The notes under the pieces were generated by a model. It saw only the letters and a list, made by a program, of their open reading frames with translations, was not told the origin of the DNA and did not search any database. From positions 143,265,173-143,329,172 of the forward strand of contig NC_133156.1 of NCBI RefSeq assembly GCF_040802235.1: a DNA stretch of 64,000 nucleotides, written 5' to 3'. A program made the translations under genes and the position numbers. Below, piece after piece: positions 38,601 to 53,600 of the stretch; position 1 is the stretch's first letter; each line of letters starts with the position of its first letter. The stretch is from Manis javanica (lineage: Eukaryota; Chordata; Mammalia; Pholidota; Manidae).

Positions 38601-41600
38601 TGTGATTTGATATACCTGGACACCATGAAGGGATTCCCCCCTTCAAGGTAATTAACACATCTATCACACCACATCTTTAAAAACTGGATTTTTAATTAAG
38701 TTTACATGTGAACTGTTTATGTGTAAACAGTTGGTGACTCCTGAACTGAGAAGTGCAGATAGAAAGGGAAGGTGCTGAGAGAGGGAAGCAGCTGCCCTGG
38801 GCAGAGGCGGTACCTGCTAACTGCCTTCTGATCGCCAAGGGCAGAGGAGCGTCTGAGGCTCCATGAGTTGTCACAGCGTGAGGAACCCCCGAGGAGCTCC
38901 CTCTCTGACCTGGGCCAAAAGGACCACTGCCCATCCAAGAGCCTCTCTCTCACAGCTTCCCCTCCTCTCTCACAGCTCCTCCCATCTTCTCTTGCTTGCT
39001 GTAAATTTTCCCTCACTATTGAGTAAAACTAAAAATATTCCTTTTTTTTTTTAAATCAAAAAACCCCATCCCATCCTATAGGTACATTCAATTCCCAACA
39101 GTTACAAACCTACCATGTCTAACCTGCCTCCATCCTAGAACAGCCTGGAATGCCCTTTCCACTTTCCATTTTGTTCTTTCTGGCTTCCTACTTGAAAGAC
39201 TTAAAGGTATCACCTCCTCCATAAAGTTCCTGGGACACCTTTCAAAAGACTTCTGCACAGCAAGGAGTGGCCAGTTGTGTAACATGCTACTAATACAGCA
39301 GTTGAGATGAGGGCCAAGACCTGATTACCAGATTAAACAACATAAAAGTCACTAGCAAACCCTGTCAGGAACAGTTTTGGTGGAGTCTGGGGGCAAAGTC
39401 TCACTGGGACAGGCACTTCCTTAACCAATCTGGTCTTCACTTTCATCAGATGCAAACATGAGATTACTACTACTACTCACAGTTTGCAGTATTGGATGAG
39501 AATTAAATCGGAGAAAAACATTAAAATGCCCATTCCAAGTCCTGACACAGGACACAGAGTTGAAATGTATCAATAATGTTAATTTCTTATTTGCTCTAGG
39601 TCCTTTATATTGTTCCTTTCAAACAGCAGGGAGCAACAGCACATGGAGTCCCAACACTAGCCACATTTCTAAAATGAGACAAACCTATCTGATATTTATA
39701 TTTACTATGCTGCACAGGGAGAGGACTAACACTGGTGTCCTTGTCAGGAGACTGTAAGACACGCCTGCGAGGAGAATTGCATGCTACCCCAACAAAGGCA
39801 CCAAAATTTCTTGAGAGATTTGAAAAACCTCGACTTCTGGTTTAGTCTGTATAGTACCTACCCTGAGTGGAAAATTTAAAGGTCGGCGGTAGGGCTGGAA
39901 GCCAACAGGCCCTCCCTGCTGGAGAATGGCTTGGTGGGCTGCATGCAGGCCTTCCCCCACCACAGGAATAGCATTGTTATTCCGAGCATGCTGGTTATTG
40001 TTAACTTGTTGGTTTGCACTGTTCTCGTTTTCTTCCTGGTCTCCCAATAAATAGGAATGAAGATCCCTGTGTAAAAATTATATAAGTGAAAATTCTCACT
40101 TCAGACTAGAATAAAAATGACAGACATGAAATTTACTTTCTCAATACTTATTACATAGGGTAGAAAAAGTGCAGAGAATCTATACACAGCAGTATTTCCT
40201 CTTCTGGTGTAAATGTTGGTGCTGGCTTTAAATGGAACCTTTCCAAAAGTAATGTTAGTTAACATACAGAATACTCCATATATTCAATCTACTTTATGTT
40301 TTCTTCAGCTAATTACCTAAGAAGAAATCAGTAACTGAAAAAAAAAAAAAGGTACAATGTACAAGATACTCAATGAGATCTTCAGGGAAAAAAACCTTCT
40401 TTTCTTTTCTATATGTGGCTACGCTGTCTCCTGTGACATGTAGCTCAACTACAACCTCCAAGCCACAAACCAGCTAAGGCAAAAAGGAGGCAGCTGAGGG
40501 GGGCATGGGTCACTTAGAGATTAATCAAATGCAACCAAATGCATTATTTCATATTAAAGTATCTATAAGATGCCACACATTAAAAAAAAAAGTTTAAAGT
40601 ACAAAGATTTGGCTTTTAAATAAATACGTAAAATATATATACATACAAAAAAAATGCAACATGCTGACTGAATGAGAAACCAAATCTGAGAAGAGCTCAT
40701 TTACCAAGTTAAGACTCCAAAAATAAGGATAAGTGGGTTTGCTTTTAATGCACTAAAAAAAAACACCTTATTTTTACCCTGTGAAACGGAACAAAAGAAC
40801 CTGAGGCAGCAGCAAGCCTGTGTAAGAGGGTAAAAACACACATATTTTCTCCATAAAATGATGGACAACAATTAGAAAAAGAAAAATGTAAAATTTTTGG
40901 AAATAAGCATCATATACACTTGCAGATATCACTACATCATCTTCTATTAAAACTAGTATTTCCTAAGTGGGACATGGAACTTACTTGTCAGAAAGGTTAT
41001 GAAACCGACATAAATGACATGCCTATGGGTCACCTGCCTGTACTTACAGCAAGTATCCAGCAGTGACAGTCCACGCTCGCACAAGCCCCTTCAGCCACTG
41101 CCGAGTGTGTCCTTGTTCAAGTAAGGCTGGCAAGACAACCTGAAGCAGAAGCAGCTCCAGGGACAGTTCACTCACAGGAGCATCACTAAGACAATTACAA
41201 AGAGCCATAATTTACGATGTGAATTCCATTTTCCATTATAACTGTATCATATTAAAAATTTAATGGGATGACAGCGAATAAACTCACTGTCTGTATCACC
41301 TCACCTCCATTCTCTTTTGAAGCCAGCAAGGCCTCTCCCTCAAACTGCACCAAAACTGTTCCTGACAAGGGGTCGCTAGTAAACTTCATTCTGTTCAATC
41401 CGATGGTCAGGTCTAGATATTACACAACTGGTCACTACTTGCTCTGCAAAACACTTTCTCCTCAAATGACTTCCCAAGACCCACTGGCTCCGCTTCATCT
41501 ACCCAACCTGCAACAGTGAAAGGCCCCATGCTCTGTCCCTTCTCCTCTCACCTCCAGGTGCTCTATGGATGAATGCAACCTTGAATGGCTTAAAATATTA

Positions 41601-44600
41601 CCTGTCTGTAAATTTCTAGGTAGTACTCAGACACCTTCTCCAACTCCTAACTTACCTATCCAAAGGGCCAACTCAAAATTTCATGCAGTCATTTAGATAT
41701 CTTAACCTGATCATGTTCAATATCAGAGTTCCACTTTCCCATTTATCCTGCTCCTCCACAGACTTCCTCACCTCCACAAATGGCAGCTCCATCCTTCCAG
41801 ATGCTATAGACAGAAACTTAAATCACTGACGGCATGCTTTTCACCCCACACTCAAACAGCCAGAGAATTCTGTTGGCTGTACTCTAACAATATCCCAATT
41901 CCAACCACTTCCTACCTCCACTGTTACTTCCTTCATCTCAGCCAAGCTCACCTCTCACCAGGACCATTGCATTAGCCTCCCAGCTGGTTTCCTGTTTCTG
42001 CACTGGCCACCCTGATGCCAGCAGCCAGAGTGCTCCTCATTACATCTACGTAGGATCACTCCTCTGCTCAAACCCTTCCAAGAACTTCTCAAACCACTCA
42101 AGTTAAAGTCAAGGTGCTTGCAGTGGCATTATGAGGCTCTCTGGAATCTGGCTTTCTAAGACCTCTTCGACCTCATGGTCAACTACTTTGCTTTCCTTTG
42201 TGTACTGCAGCCAAACTGGCCTCCCTGTTGCTCTTCAAACAGACTTGATGCCACTGTACTGCTCGACTACCTGCAAGAATATTGCCTTCAGGGATCCCCA
42301 AAGCCCATTCCTTCATCACCTCCTTCAGGGCATTCCTCAACCATCACCTCCCCAGATCCTCACCAGTCACTTCTAAATGACAACACCATCCTGGCCACTC
42401 TCTATCCCCTTTCTTTACTTCATTTTCCCCACAGTACTTGTGACTCTCTGCCACATCACATATTTTATCTATCTTATTTCTGTCTCCCCCCTGATATGTA
42501 TACTCTACAAGGGCAGAGATTTTTCTGGACTCTATTTTGTACAATGGCCTCTCTCTCTAGTTCATAGAAAAGTATCTGGCATATACAGGGCCCTCAATTT
42601 TGTATGTAAGAATGGACTAAATACTGTATACAGCACAAAAACCTAGCTACACTTCTAGGTGTAGCTGACTACCAAAATGGGTGTATCCCAACATATAAAG
42701 CCAGAACCTGGGCTCTCTGGCCCTCACTATGACCAGACCCACATACATACAGAGATGGTGATTTTACTCTATGGTTAGGCAAAGGCTCAGAGACTAAAAC
42801 CTTGATTTGGAATTTGAGGAAAGACAGATAACAAACATGGGGAAGAAGGCCATTCCAAACAAGAGAGAGAAAGACAAGCAACAGCCTGGTGTTTATGGGC
42901 AGATTTGAGATTTGATGGGGTTTGAGCATGTCTAGAGAGTAGAATTCAAGTCAGACAATGCTGAGACAAGATGCTGGAAAGGCAGCATGAGATTATTCCA
43001 AGCCTTGTTTGTTACTCTAATTAACCCAGACATCATCACGTAGAGTGTGCAGGAAGAGGCAGGGACATTAAGAATGAATGATAAATGGAGAATAATTAAA
43101 ACGCCTAAACTAAGGTCATAAATGTTAAATCAAGTTGGATTAGATAAGAGATCTTAAAGAACTGGAATTAATAAGATTTAAAGACTAATCAGAACAAAAT
43201 ATGAGGAAGAAATCCAATTTGCCTGGCAGAGTTTTGGTGTAGATGATTGAGGAATAGTACAAGTGACTGAAAAAGGGAAAAAAGGAGGAGTGGTGGAGAC
43301 TAGTTTTCAGGTACTTTTGCTTTTAAATAAAAAAGATTTTCCATTTATAAGCCTTATATCCTGTTTTTAATTCATAATTAAATGTACAGCTATGGCCACA
43401 TTCCTTCTGATGTGCTTTTCATATAAACATATGCTACTAACATAGTCTGATTAGGTACGGTAAACATTTCAATGCTAAATAAAGGCACACTTCTTTGGCA
43501 GGAAAATAAAGTCTGTCTTCCTTTGGAAAATATAACTGCTAAATTAATATTTATGTGACCTAGAACATGGCAAAATTTAGCTATCAAATGATAACCAGTA
43601 CGTATAAGAAATGAATTTTAACTGTACATACTCTGAATATCAAATCCATAACAAAGTTAAATTAGTAAAGCTTCTGATTTTCAAACTTACCTATAGAGCA
43701 TGACATTGTATGGAAGAAAATGAGGCAGCAGACTCTTAATGATACGTATAGGAAGCCAAAGCATCAGGAGGACAATGGAGCCAAAGACAATCTGCAGGAA
43801 GAGGAAGGGCAGGACCATTTCCAACTGCACTGTCAATCATTCCAGGGAGAGACATGCCGACTTCTGAATATACTCAAACAAGATGTAGTCCAAGTCTACA
43901 CCACCTGACACAACACATTATGCTTGGGTCACTCTGGGTAAATAACGTGTTCCTGGGACAGCTGCTCCTCTCTCTCTCTAGGACACCAGGGCTGGAGCCA
44001 CAAAGGATAATCACTGCATGGTATGTGATGAGAAAGTCAGAAACTCATAATGAAGGATAAGAATTGTATGCGACTTAGTAAGTCACCTGTGACCATTATA
44101 AGACATAATCCTTATTATCAGCTACAAAAATTTCCAAAGGGCACAATATTGCTTTTGGAATTTTATTTTAGAAAAACTTTAACTAGGTAATTTCTCTTCC
44201 AGGTGGGGAAGAAAGTTTGAGATGCTTCTGTTGAGAGTTTAACTTAAAAGAAGTTAATGAGTATCTATTCCTTTAATGCAAATTAAATATAAACCAGAAA
44301 CCTCTAAGTTGGCAATCAAGTATACGACTGAAGAACTAGAAGGCATTTTTGTTTTAGTAGACGTAACCAATGAAACACCTACTTAACCAAGTAACACAGG
44401 CTTAGATAAACATAAGTTATTCAATCTATTCTATCAGTCCCCAGACATCATCATGTAGAGTGTGCAGGAAGAGGCAGGGACATTAAGAATGAATGATAAA
44501 TGGAGAATAATTAGAACGCCTAAACTAAGGTCATAATGGTAAATCAAGTTGGATTAGCTAGCACACTTTACTTCAAAAGCAGTAAAAAGGTATTCTTACC

Positions 44601-47600
44601 ACTGACAAAATAAATCTTCGGAGATGCCTATAAATAGGCAAGTGGATCATTTCTTGTACTGGATTAAAATCTGGATCATTCAAATTCCTTAGAAACCACA
44701 AAACACCAGGTCGAAGTACCTGCAAATATATTTAAACACTTTAAGTACCCACCTGTCTTCAGGCTCTGCAAATGAGCTAAAACATGAACAGAAAAATAAC
44801 CTCTTAAAATTATTTTGCCATCTTAATAAAATGGACCCCCAAAACTGCATATGGCTTTTCTGGGAAAAGAAATTCCTAAATCAGAATTTTTATGAAAACT
44901 ATCCTGTTTGATGTTTTTAATCATTCAATGAAAAAAAATTTATTAAGTACAATTTGTCAAGAAATCTAGATTTCCAAGACGAAAATCAAGTATTTTTTAA
45001 TAAACTGTTACTGTATTTATCATCTGGTGAAAGGATTAGGTTGCAATTTATAAATGTCCCAAAGAGAAAAATCTAACTTCAGTCTTACACTTCCTAAGAG
45101 AAATTATGTTAATTAAGAAACACTACAGTTTCCCATTATCTTCATTTTACTATCAACTTTTTTTTCCCCTTTCAGTGGGAATCATCAACCCAAGAGGTTG
45201 TGGGTGATGGGGTAATGGATGATTCTGGATATTAGTCCTGGGTGGTCCAAACTCACTGAGTTACCCTGTGCAGAGCACTTCATTTGCCCCAACTTGATTT
45301 TTCCTTCTTCCAAATGAGGTTATTATATTATATGACCTGTAAAGTTCCATCTACTCCCATATACTATGATTCTGTCTAAAAAAAACCCACCACGTTGATA
45401 AAATGAAAACATTCAGTATAAAGTGTGTTATCACTTAATGTAATTTAGAGGTCACAAATAATTACAACTTTAAAAATCACTATATTGGGTTAGTCTCAAT
45501 CACTTCTTTCAAAGAAAGAAAAAAGTCTTCTATTTGCAAATAGAGCTTGTAGTCTCAGGCCCCTTCCAAACTCTTCAAATCTCTGAAAGAGCAAAGAACG
45601 CCAAGAACAGCATTAAGGCTTTGTGCTTTTGTGTGCCACACACACTGGGAGTAGTTGGCCTGCTCATTCCAGGCTTGCACATCTCTACCACTGCTCTTAA
45701 AGGAGTAAGTTGACTTGTTCAATGGCTGCAGTCCTTCCTCAGATGTAAAATCAAAGAGCATCCTGTCTGCTTCTCACCATTATCCCACCATATGCACAGT
45801 GAGCAAATGCAGTAATATTTGGGGAAAGAATGCACAGCAGCAAGTAGACTCATCAGAATTACTCCATTTTATACTTCCTATTGGTCTACAATGACTCAGC
45901 AGGAGATATACACTCATCAAATACTGACCTCATTTTCACTGCCTTCAATCACTAAGGACTTTGTTCTAAAAATAGGATTAGTAGAGGTACCCCCTTGACA
46001 AGTGAACTAGAATCATAAAGGAACCTCACTGTAACTCTGTACTTACAGTGCCTGCTTCAAGACCATTTTATATACCTGATCCTGCAACACCATATCCTTT
46101 GCATATTTCCAGCACTATATTTCCTTGAATGAAGTCTAAGACAGGCTCACATCACAGAGAATTTGAGTAAAGGATGATAATACATACCAACTAAAATAAG
46201 TACTTTTATTTTTTTCCCTCAGTCTATTCATCTTTCATACTCATACCTAATTATACACAGAAATATTCAAACTTGTCAGGTTTTGAGACAAATGACTGAA
46301 AACATTTTAAAGCAACTGAGCCAAGCTCATCTATCAGTAGTTCCCTCTTAGAACAAATAACAGAGAAAATGATTTAGTTAGGAAATCACCATAGCCTTTG
46401 AGGCATAACTTGTGGCTAAAACAAATGTTTCTTTCAAAATATACCGCATGGTCACATTCCTACAGGAAGGACTTACCTCTCTCAGTAACAGAATGAAGGA
46501 GGCGAAGTAGAACACATACACCATTCCCACAAGCCAATGCAGAAACATGGTGGTACCTGGAGCTGACTGAAAGCTCAGTTCTCGATCTTTCAGAGTAGCA
46601 TCAAACATTTCCTGAATCAAAATAAACAGGTGAGAAAGATTTATACCACTTACATTTGCCAAATTAACATCTCTATCTTCCAGAAAGTGAATAAATATGC
46701 ATGTAGGTTATGATGTTCTAGGACTCCAGTTCACTTAATGCCATTTAATGGTGTCACGGAAATATATGATACTATTTCAAACACTTTAAAAAAATGTAAA
46801 TATAACAAGATTGATAAACCAATTGGCGAATAAGAACTTTCCTAATACTGCTACTGTGATTTGGTTAACAATACCCTCTTTTCTTGGTTACAGGTATGTA
46901 ATTCCTGACAAATTACAGTAAGGTTTGGAAGAAAATGTCATCTTAGAACTACAGGCAGCTTTTCCACATATGAAGTATTTTTGGGAAAGTCAAAAACTGA
47001 TGATCACTGACAGGCATTAAAGACTATAATCAAGATTGTGTATATTAGTCAAAACAAATGGTTAGGGTTGAATTACTACAAAGACAGTCTTATCAGATTG
47101 CTCTTTTTTACATCATCTTGGCATTATAGTAAAACTTAAAATTCTCCACTGGTTATTAGAAAGGTTCCAGTCAAAATATTCTGACATCAGAAATTTGCAC
47201 AAAACTTCAAACACAGGTACTCAAGAAAAATTAGCAACAATTAAGACTCCACAATGATAACATTCTCAGAAAAAAAAAATTATCATCAAATATTAACTTC
47301 ACTTTAAAAAGAAATCATTCCTAAAGATCTTTTTTAAAGCCTTTATTAGGTATGATAATGAATAATAAACTCACCAGGGAACAGATATCCAGCCACCAGC
47401 CGCAAATGAGAGGGAACACTCCAATTTCCACGACCACTAACAAAGAGACCTTAAGTAAAAATACAGGTCATCAATATCACCCAAATGGGAAGAAATCATC
47501 CAGTTTTAACTTTTAAAACAAGAATTACCTTAACAACAATATAGCAGACTCCTAGCAAGCGACGAGACCTATGAAATTTAACAAGAGTTGCCAAGCCCTA

Positions 47601-50600
47601 CAGCATCCAGTCAAGGAAAAACTGAGCATTGAAAACTACAACAAAGGTAATCATTTAGGTAACACTTAATATTATTTGATAGACAGAACTGACTTTTTTC
47701 CTATTTTGTCTGCCCTCATCCTTACTACAAATACCTACAACTTTTACTTAGAGGAGAGGAAAAAGGGAAATAGTTTTGTTTTTAACAGGAACTTCCCTTT
47801 GATATGAATAACATTACCAAGCACACAAGTTGGTTCACGAAAGGATACATGACAAATTATCAGCGTTATTGCTAAAAGTATATAACCAACTATGGTTGTG
47901 ATTAGGCCTTCAAAATGAGATGCTTGGACCTGGAAATAACAAAGAAGAGGTTTAATTTTACCACATGACCTACACCCCAGTTTAACAATGCACAAAACAA
48001 CCTGCTCAGACTAAAACTGAACCGTCTAGGCAATCTATAACTAGAAAACAACTGTAAAATCCCTTTGGATGACATCTCTGCCAGACAGACTCCCCCACTG
48101 ACTGCTACCTATTACCAATGGGTGAGGAAAAATTAAAGAATTACATTTTACTGAAGTAGACAAAGTAAGAGTAGAGTGAAATAAATTTTACAAAAATAAG
48201 AAGCTGTAATACAATAGTCTGCACTCTCCTCCACTCTGAGGTGGCCTTGCTAATGGCTGAGTGCAGACAGGAACAGCATGTTGTCCACACAATGCTCCTG
48301 GCAGGGATGCCCTAGCCACCCCATTTCCTACCCTAGATGTGACTTTGTTACGTTTCCCTTGCTCTCCAAATTTGTTCCATTCTCAACTTACAAAGTGTAA
48401 GAGTTTGCACTTGGAAGCGGCCAAAGTTTGGAGAAGTCAAAACTTAACAAAGCATCTATCTGAACCTTCCACGTTCCTACATTCAACTAGTGAGAATTCA
48501 GAGAACTAGGGAAAATCAGTATTAAATAATAGCACATGACTCTTTTCCCTTACATAAAACTTTGGAATGTGGTATCTCAGGATTCACATATACAAATTGA
48601 ACAGAATCTTCCAGATATGTCAGCTCTTCCCTAAAAAGACTAAATCTTTCTGGGTTGCCCCTTCCAAAAACATAATAGTTGTTGTCCATGCAAACACTTA
48701 TCTACCTGTGAAAATCAATGATATAATTTCAAAATTAAAACAAATTCTTTAGGAAACACTACAGCCCATCATTCCAAGACAGACCAAACCTTTTTTTAAT
48801 CGACTGACATACTGTAACATTTCTAAATTCACTATGGGGCAGCTGGGGAAACAGGAGAGAAGGGAGCATAGGAGTTAATGGCACCGGTCAAAAATCAGCC
48901 TATAAGAAAACTTCCCTGCAGTAGGACTCTGGCCCGCCCAACTGGAAAAAGACAGTGAGTTCATCATGGGATTCAGAGCACATCTTCCTAAGCTCACAAC
49001 ATGACCTACTGTGTGTCTTGAGCCACTGTTAGTTTAAAAGAGAAGAACGAGACTATGTTGGACAACTATTCCCTTTGCATAAGACAGACTGAGAAGTGAA
49101 GTAACTCTTTACAACATTATTACTTACTCAACAAACATCAAATTTGGAGGTAATTAATAAGTAAGTTTTTAAAAGTATTTATACTCACGTGTTCTTCAAA
49201 TCCCAAACCAACGAGGGAGAAATGACCAATGTGGTAAGGGCAAAATGCTAAAAGGGGGAGAAAAAGACTCAATGAAAATTTCAAAATCAAAACAATGAAC
49301 ACTCCTAGTACCAACCCCCACTAAAAGGAACAACAAGAGCTTCTTGGAGAAATGGAAGAACTCAAGAGTCAGGGCCAAAAATGTACTGCCTGGGACATTC
49401 TCTATAACCAGAAAACAACAAAGTTATCAAAATCTAATAGGTGTATGGCAAACACAGACCAAAGAGAGGATATGAGCATCAAAAAGAATAATGACTAAAA
49501 CTGATGGAAACACACAGCATACATACAAAAATATGTGAGTTCATAATATTCAAAGAAGGGAAACCAAAAACAAAAACCACAAAATGGAGAAAAGCAATGT
49601 AACAGAAAACACTTTCATCACCAAAGAAAGTAGTTAGTGCATCAATTCCTTAACCTGCAAACTATGAAGAGAAAAAACTGCACATCTGTCCTGCTGCTTC
49701 TGGACAAACAAGTTCAGGTTAATTAAACAGTTCTAGCTGATAAAAACAAGTTCTTCTTAACAGAAAAACCAGCCAAGAGGTTAAAAAATGACAGAATTTG
49801 AAAATCACCATTTTGCAATGCCTAATAGAATAAACTATTTCAGGCAAGTATCATCAAGGGTAATAAAGCCATTAGGTGAAATGGTGATGTAACACTAGAT
49901 ACTTTCATGATACTAAAACAAACCCCCTGCAGATTATTTTCTTAAGGTTACGGGAAAAATGAAACCTCACAATAGAGTCTTCAAGATACCACCACCTGTA
50001 CCACCAACAAAGGTGGATAACCAGGCATCATCTCCCTCCTGATACGTCATATTAATAGGCCAAAGCAAGACCAGTAGAAATTTTGTCCCATGGGCATCAG
50101 CAGGAAGCAACAGGACAAACAGAACATGAGGCATCTGCAGATAGCTAACCTAGTCTCTCCAACAAATCAATGGCACCACAGGGTAGAGGCAGATGAGAGG
50201 AGCAAAGAGAAGAGTATTCTAGAACAAAAGGAATTTAAGACTTAACAGTCAATGTGTTGGCTTTAATGGATCTTCATTCAAACAAAAACAATCTAAGAAT
50301 TTTTCATATGGTGTATTATCAGGAAATATTAAGTTCTATTATTTAGTAAAGTGTGATATTACAGTTCAATAAGAAAACATAAATATTTTCATATTAAGAA
50401 TTTTCATAGTTTGTTCTCAAGTCTTTCTTGCCATGTCAATAAAATTTTAATTTGTTCTTCATAATAAAATTTAATTATCCTTTCTTTATGGCAAAAATAA
50501 TTTAACAGTATAGATTATTAGGGAAAGGGGAAGGGGACCTCAATCATGAAGACAAAAGTCAGTGACTCTATAGGAATTTAGCCACCAAACCTTTTGGATC

Positions 50601-53600
50601 AAATATTCCATGGGTAGAAAGTTTTGAACAGTTATTCCCAACATATTTAAATATATGTAAAAATTATACACACAAATTATTTCACTAATACATTATGTGT
50701 ATTATAAAGCACAAGAAACTTTAAAGGGTAAGAAAAAACTATATGCAAAATTTTTCCTACTTTGACTCTGAGGATGACTCAGGCCACTGGGAAAGGCAAA
50801 TTTTCAAGTTTCAACTCTATGTATGTAAATAACCTGAAGCCCCGATTGCAACAATTTCTACTCCATTAGGCAGCAACCACTAGATATGTATCCTGAAATT
50901 AAAGTTAATTTCTCACTCCCTTCTATGGGAGACAAAAGCATTGTAAAGTCATATTTTGCAAAGTACATGACCACTAGTGTCCAAAATATGCCAGTGACAA
51001 ACTGCAGTAGAGCGACCTAAGGAGGAAAAAACGTGTGCTTAATCCCACTGTGTTCACCTGAAAGGAAAAGTATGCTCCTGAAAAGAGGAAAACATCTTGT
51101 TTCATTTCAAAATATCCCAAGTATAATGTATTTAAGTTAATTAGACAAATTTTTTTTGTAGTATATACTTGGGAGGTTCAGTAAGAAAAAAATTTATTTA
51201 GATGAGACTTGCTTTATGTAAATGAACGTTCTTATTTCTACAATTCACGTTTCAAAGGTGACTTGTTCCTCCTGACATTAACATTAGGTATTTCTTGCAA
51301 GAGCAAAGACTAAATTCTGTAAGTTATTTTTTTTCTCTCAAAGAAAACTTGGTCAAAATCAAAACAGTTTCGCAGTCTATATATCAATTATTTTACATAA
51401 CGAAAAATATATGCAGAATAATCTGCTAACACGTTTCTGCCCCCATATGCAAGGGGCAACAAGAATGAACTTCCTGTTAATCTGTACCATCTAAAGTATC
51501 TACTAGAATTAAAAATCAATGGACCTTTTCAAGACATTGTTTCAACAACGTATCTATAAACTTCTTTTGCTCTTTCATAGATAATATTCAGAAGTTAATT
51601 TTTTGCCACATCCTCAAATCAACATATTCAGTGTCTTTTGACCACATGACTTCTTGTTTAAAACGACTATTTTCTGAGTCACAATACAGTGCTCAACAGA
51701 GCAAATAACTTGGAATTCAGTGGAGGAATCTTAGAAAATTTTTATTCCTCCTCTTCAGCAGAACTCAGGGGTAACTCACATGCACTAAGGAAGGAAATTC
51801 TCAAAGATCACCCCGCTAGAGAGATTTGTAGCCCAAAGTTCATTATGAAATGCAAGTCACAGCACAGTCTAACAATAGCCCGATATTGTCAGATTCCACC
51901 TTCTTTCCCTCAAGAAATGCAGGCATTAAATTCTAAGGCCTTGGTTTACTTGACTGTTTCTCTTATCTTCCCAAAGCAGAAAAGTATGTCAACTCTGTCT
52001 CCACAAGCCTCCCCTTCTCTAATTATTCCCGGTGGAAAGGGCTCCTGTGTACTGTGACAGAACCCTCTAACTATGACTGTGAAAGTGTTTGCAAGTGATT
52101 TCACATTTACTGGAGTCTGGTTCTAAGGGAGTTTCACACTTGGGGGTTGGTTGATCACTATGTTCTCTCAAGCCTCTCTCCATCTCTGGTGACAGCTCCC
52201 AAGCCAGGGTCTCTGGTAAGGCCTTGGTCAGCATTTTGACAGATGAAAACAAGATCTTCCATAAGGAAGAACACCCAGACAATAAGCACAATATTAATTT
52301 CAGAGGTGAGATATTACATATTCTCAAGTCAGTCTAAAACTGGCTTCTGTAAAAAGAGATGGGAATGCCCAAGAGGCACAGAACTCTGTTGTAGTAACTG
52401 TGGTCAATGTTGCCCAGGAGAAAAAGTATCTGTATATCTCGCACCTTCCTAAATAGATTACCATCTGAACATGTTTCATATGGTCCTATGTTTAAAAACA
52501 AAAACAAAAACAAAACCTACAATAAGGCTCCTAGAAAATGAAGCTCCTACCATACTACCATGAATAAAAGCATGAATGCCACTTACCAAAAACAAGAATG
52601 AACAGTGTGTTTAAAGACACCACCCAGAAGACATGTTCCTAAAGGAAAAGAGCATTAATAAACTATTCAATTCCTATTTTATACATGTTTAACTGACTAC
52701 TCCACTTAGACTAAAATTTTCACTCTGTAATTTTGAGATTTCATTCCAGAAATTATTATATGCATCTTATTTTTCTTTAGATACCTCACAAAACTAAACC
52801 TAATAAAACTCCAAGTTTATAATGTTGCATGTCGCAAAAAATCAAAGAAACCAATCCATAAACATCTCTTTAAAAATTAATAATCCACCACAAACTACAT
52901 GGATTGTCATAAGTAACTACCAGGTTTCACTTTAACTAAATGACACTGAAAAATTCCAAAAGGAGAAAAATCTGAAAACCACATTAATTTTGAACAACAT
53001 ACCAATGTAAGCTGCCCTGTGCTTCTTTCATGGCTTCTCTGGCCTGCTCACTCCCTGTGGCATGCTGATTTTCTTTGTTCATGTCTCAGAATATTCACTC
53101 TCCCATGGCTGCTGATTCACTGTCAGCTGCATTATCACCTCCAAGATGCCTGCTACCCCTCCCATCACATACACCTTAGTCATGCTCCATGCCGACACTC
53201 ACTAAATGTCCAAGCCCATCTCCCCACCACTGTCAGGTTAAACGGTCCTTCCACAAGGGGTCAACACTGTAAGATTTGCTTTTTAAACAGATCAATCTGA
53301 TCATGCCCCAGTTTGCCACAAATCCAAGTGGCAAGAAAGGAGATTAGTTTGCCCAAGAGATGTTTGCTACCTTCTTAATCACTGCACACCGGCTCCTATC
53401 ACTTGAATGTTTTCAGCTTTTCTACCTCAAGGGCCCCCAAACTGTCCTCTCCAACATAGGTGGTGCCTCAAACTAAAAAATTCCTGGCTGACAGATTCCC
53501 CTGCTTTCAGACAGACCTAACCAAGCCTTTTTTTCTGTGCCTCTTGTACCCTATGCACACCTCTTACCACTTTTGTCACCCAGTACCTCCAAAGTTCCTT

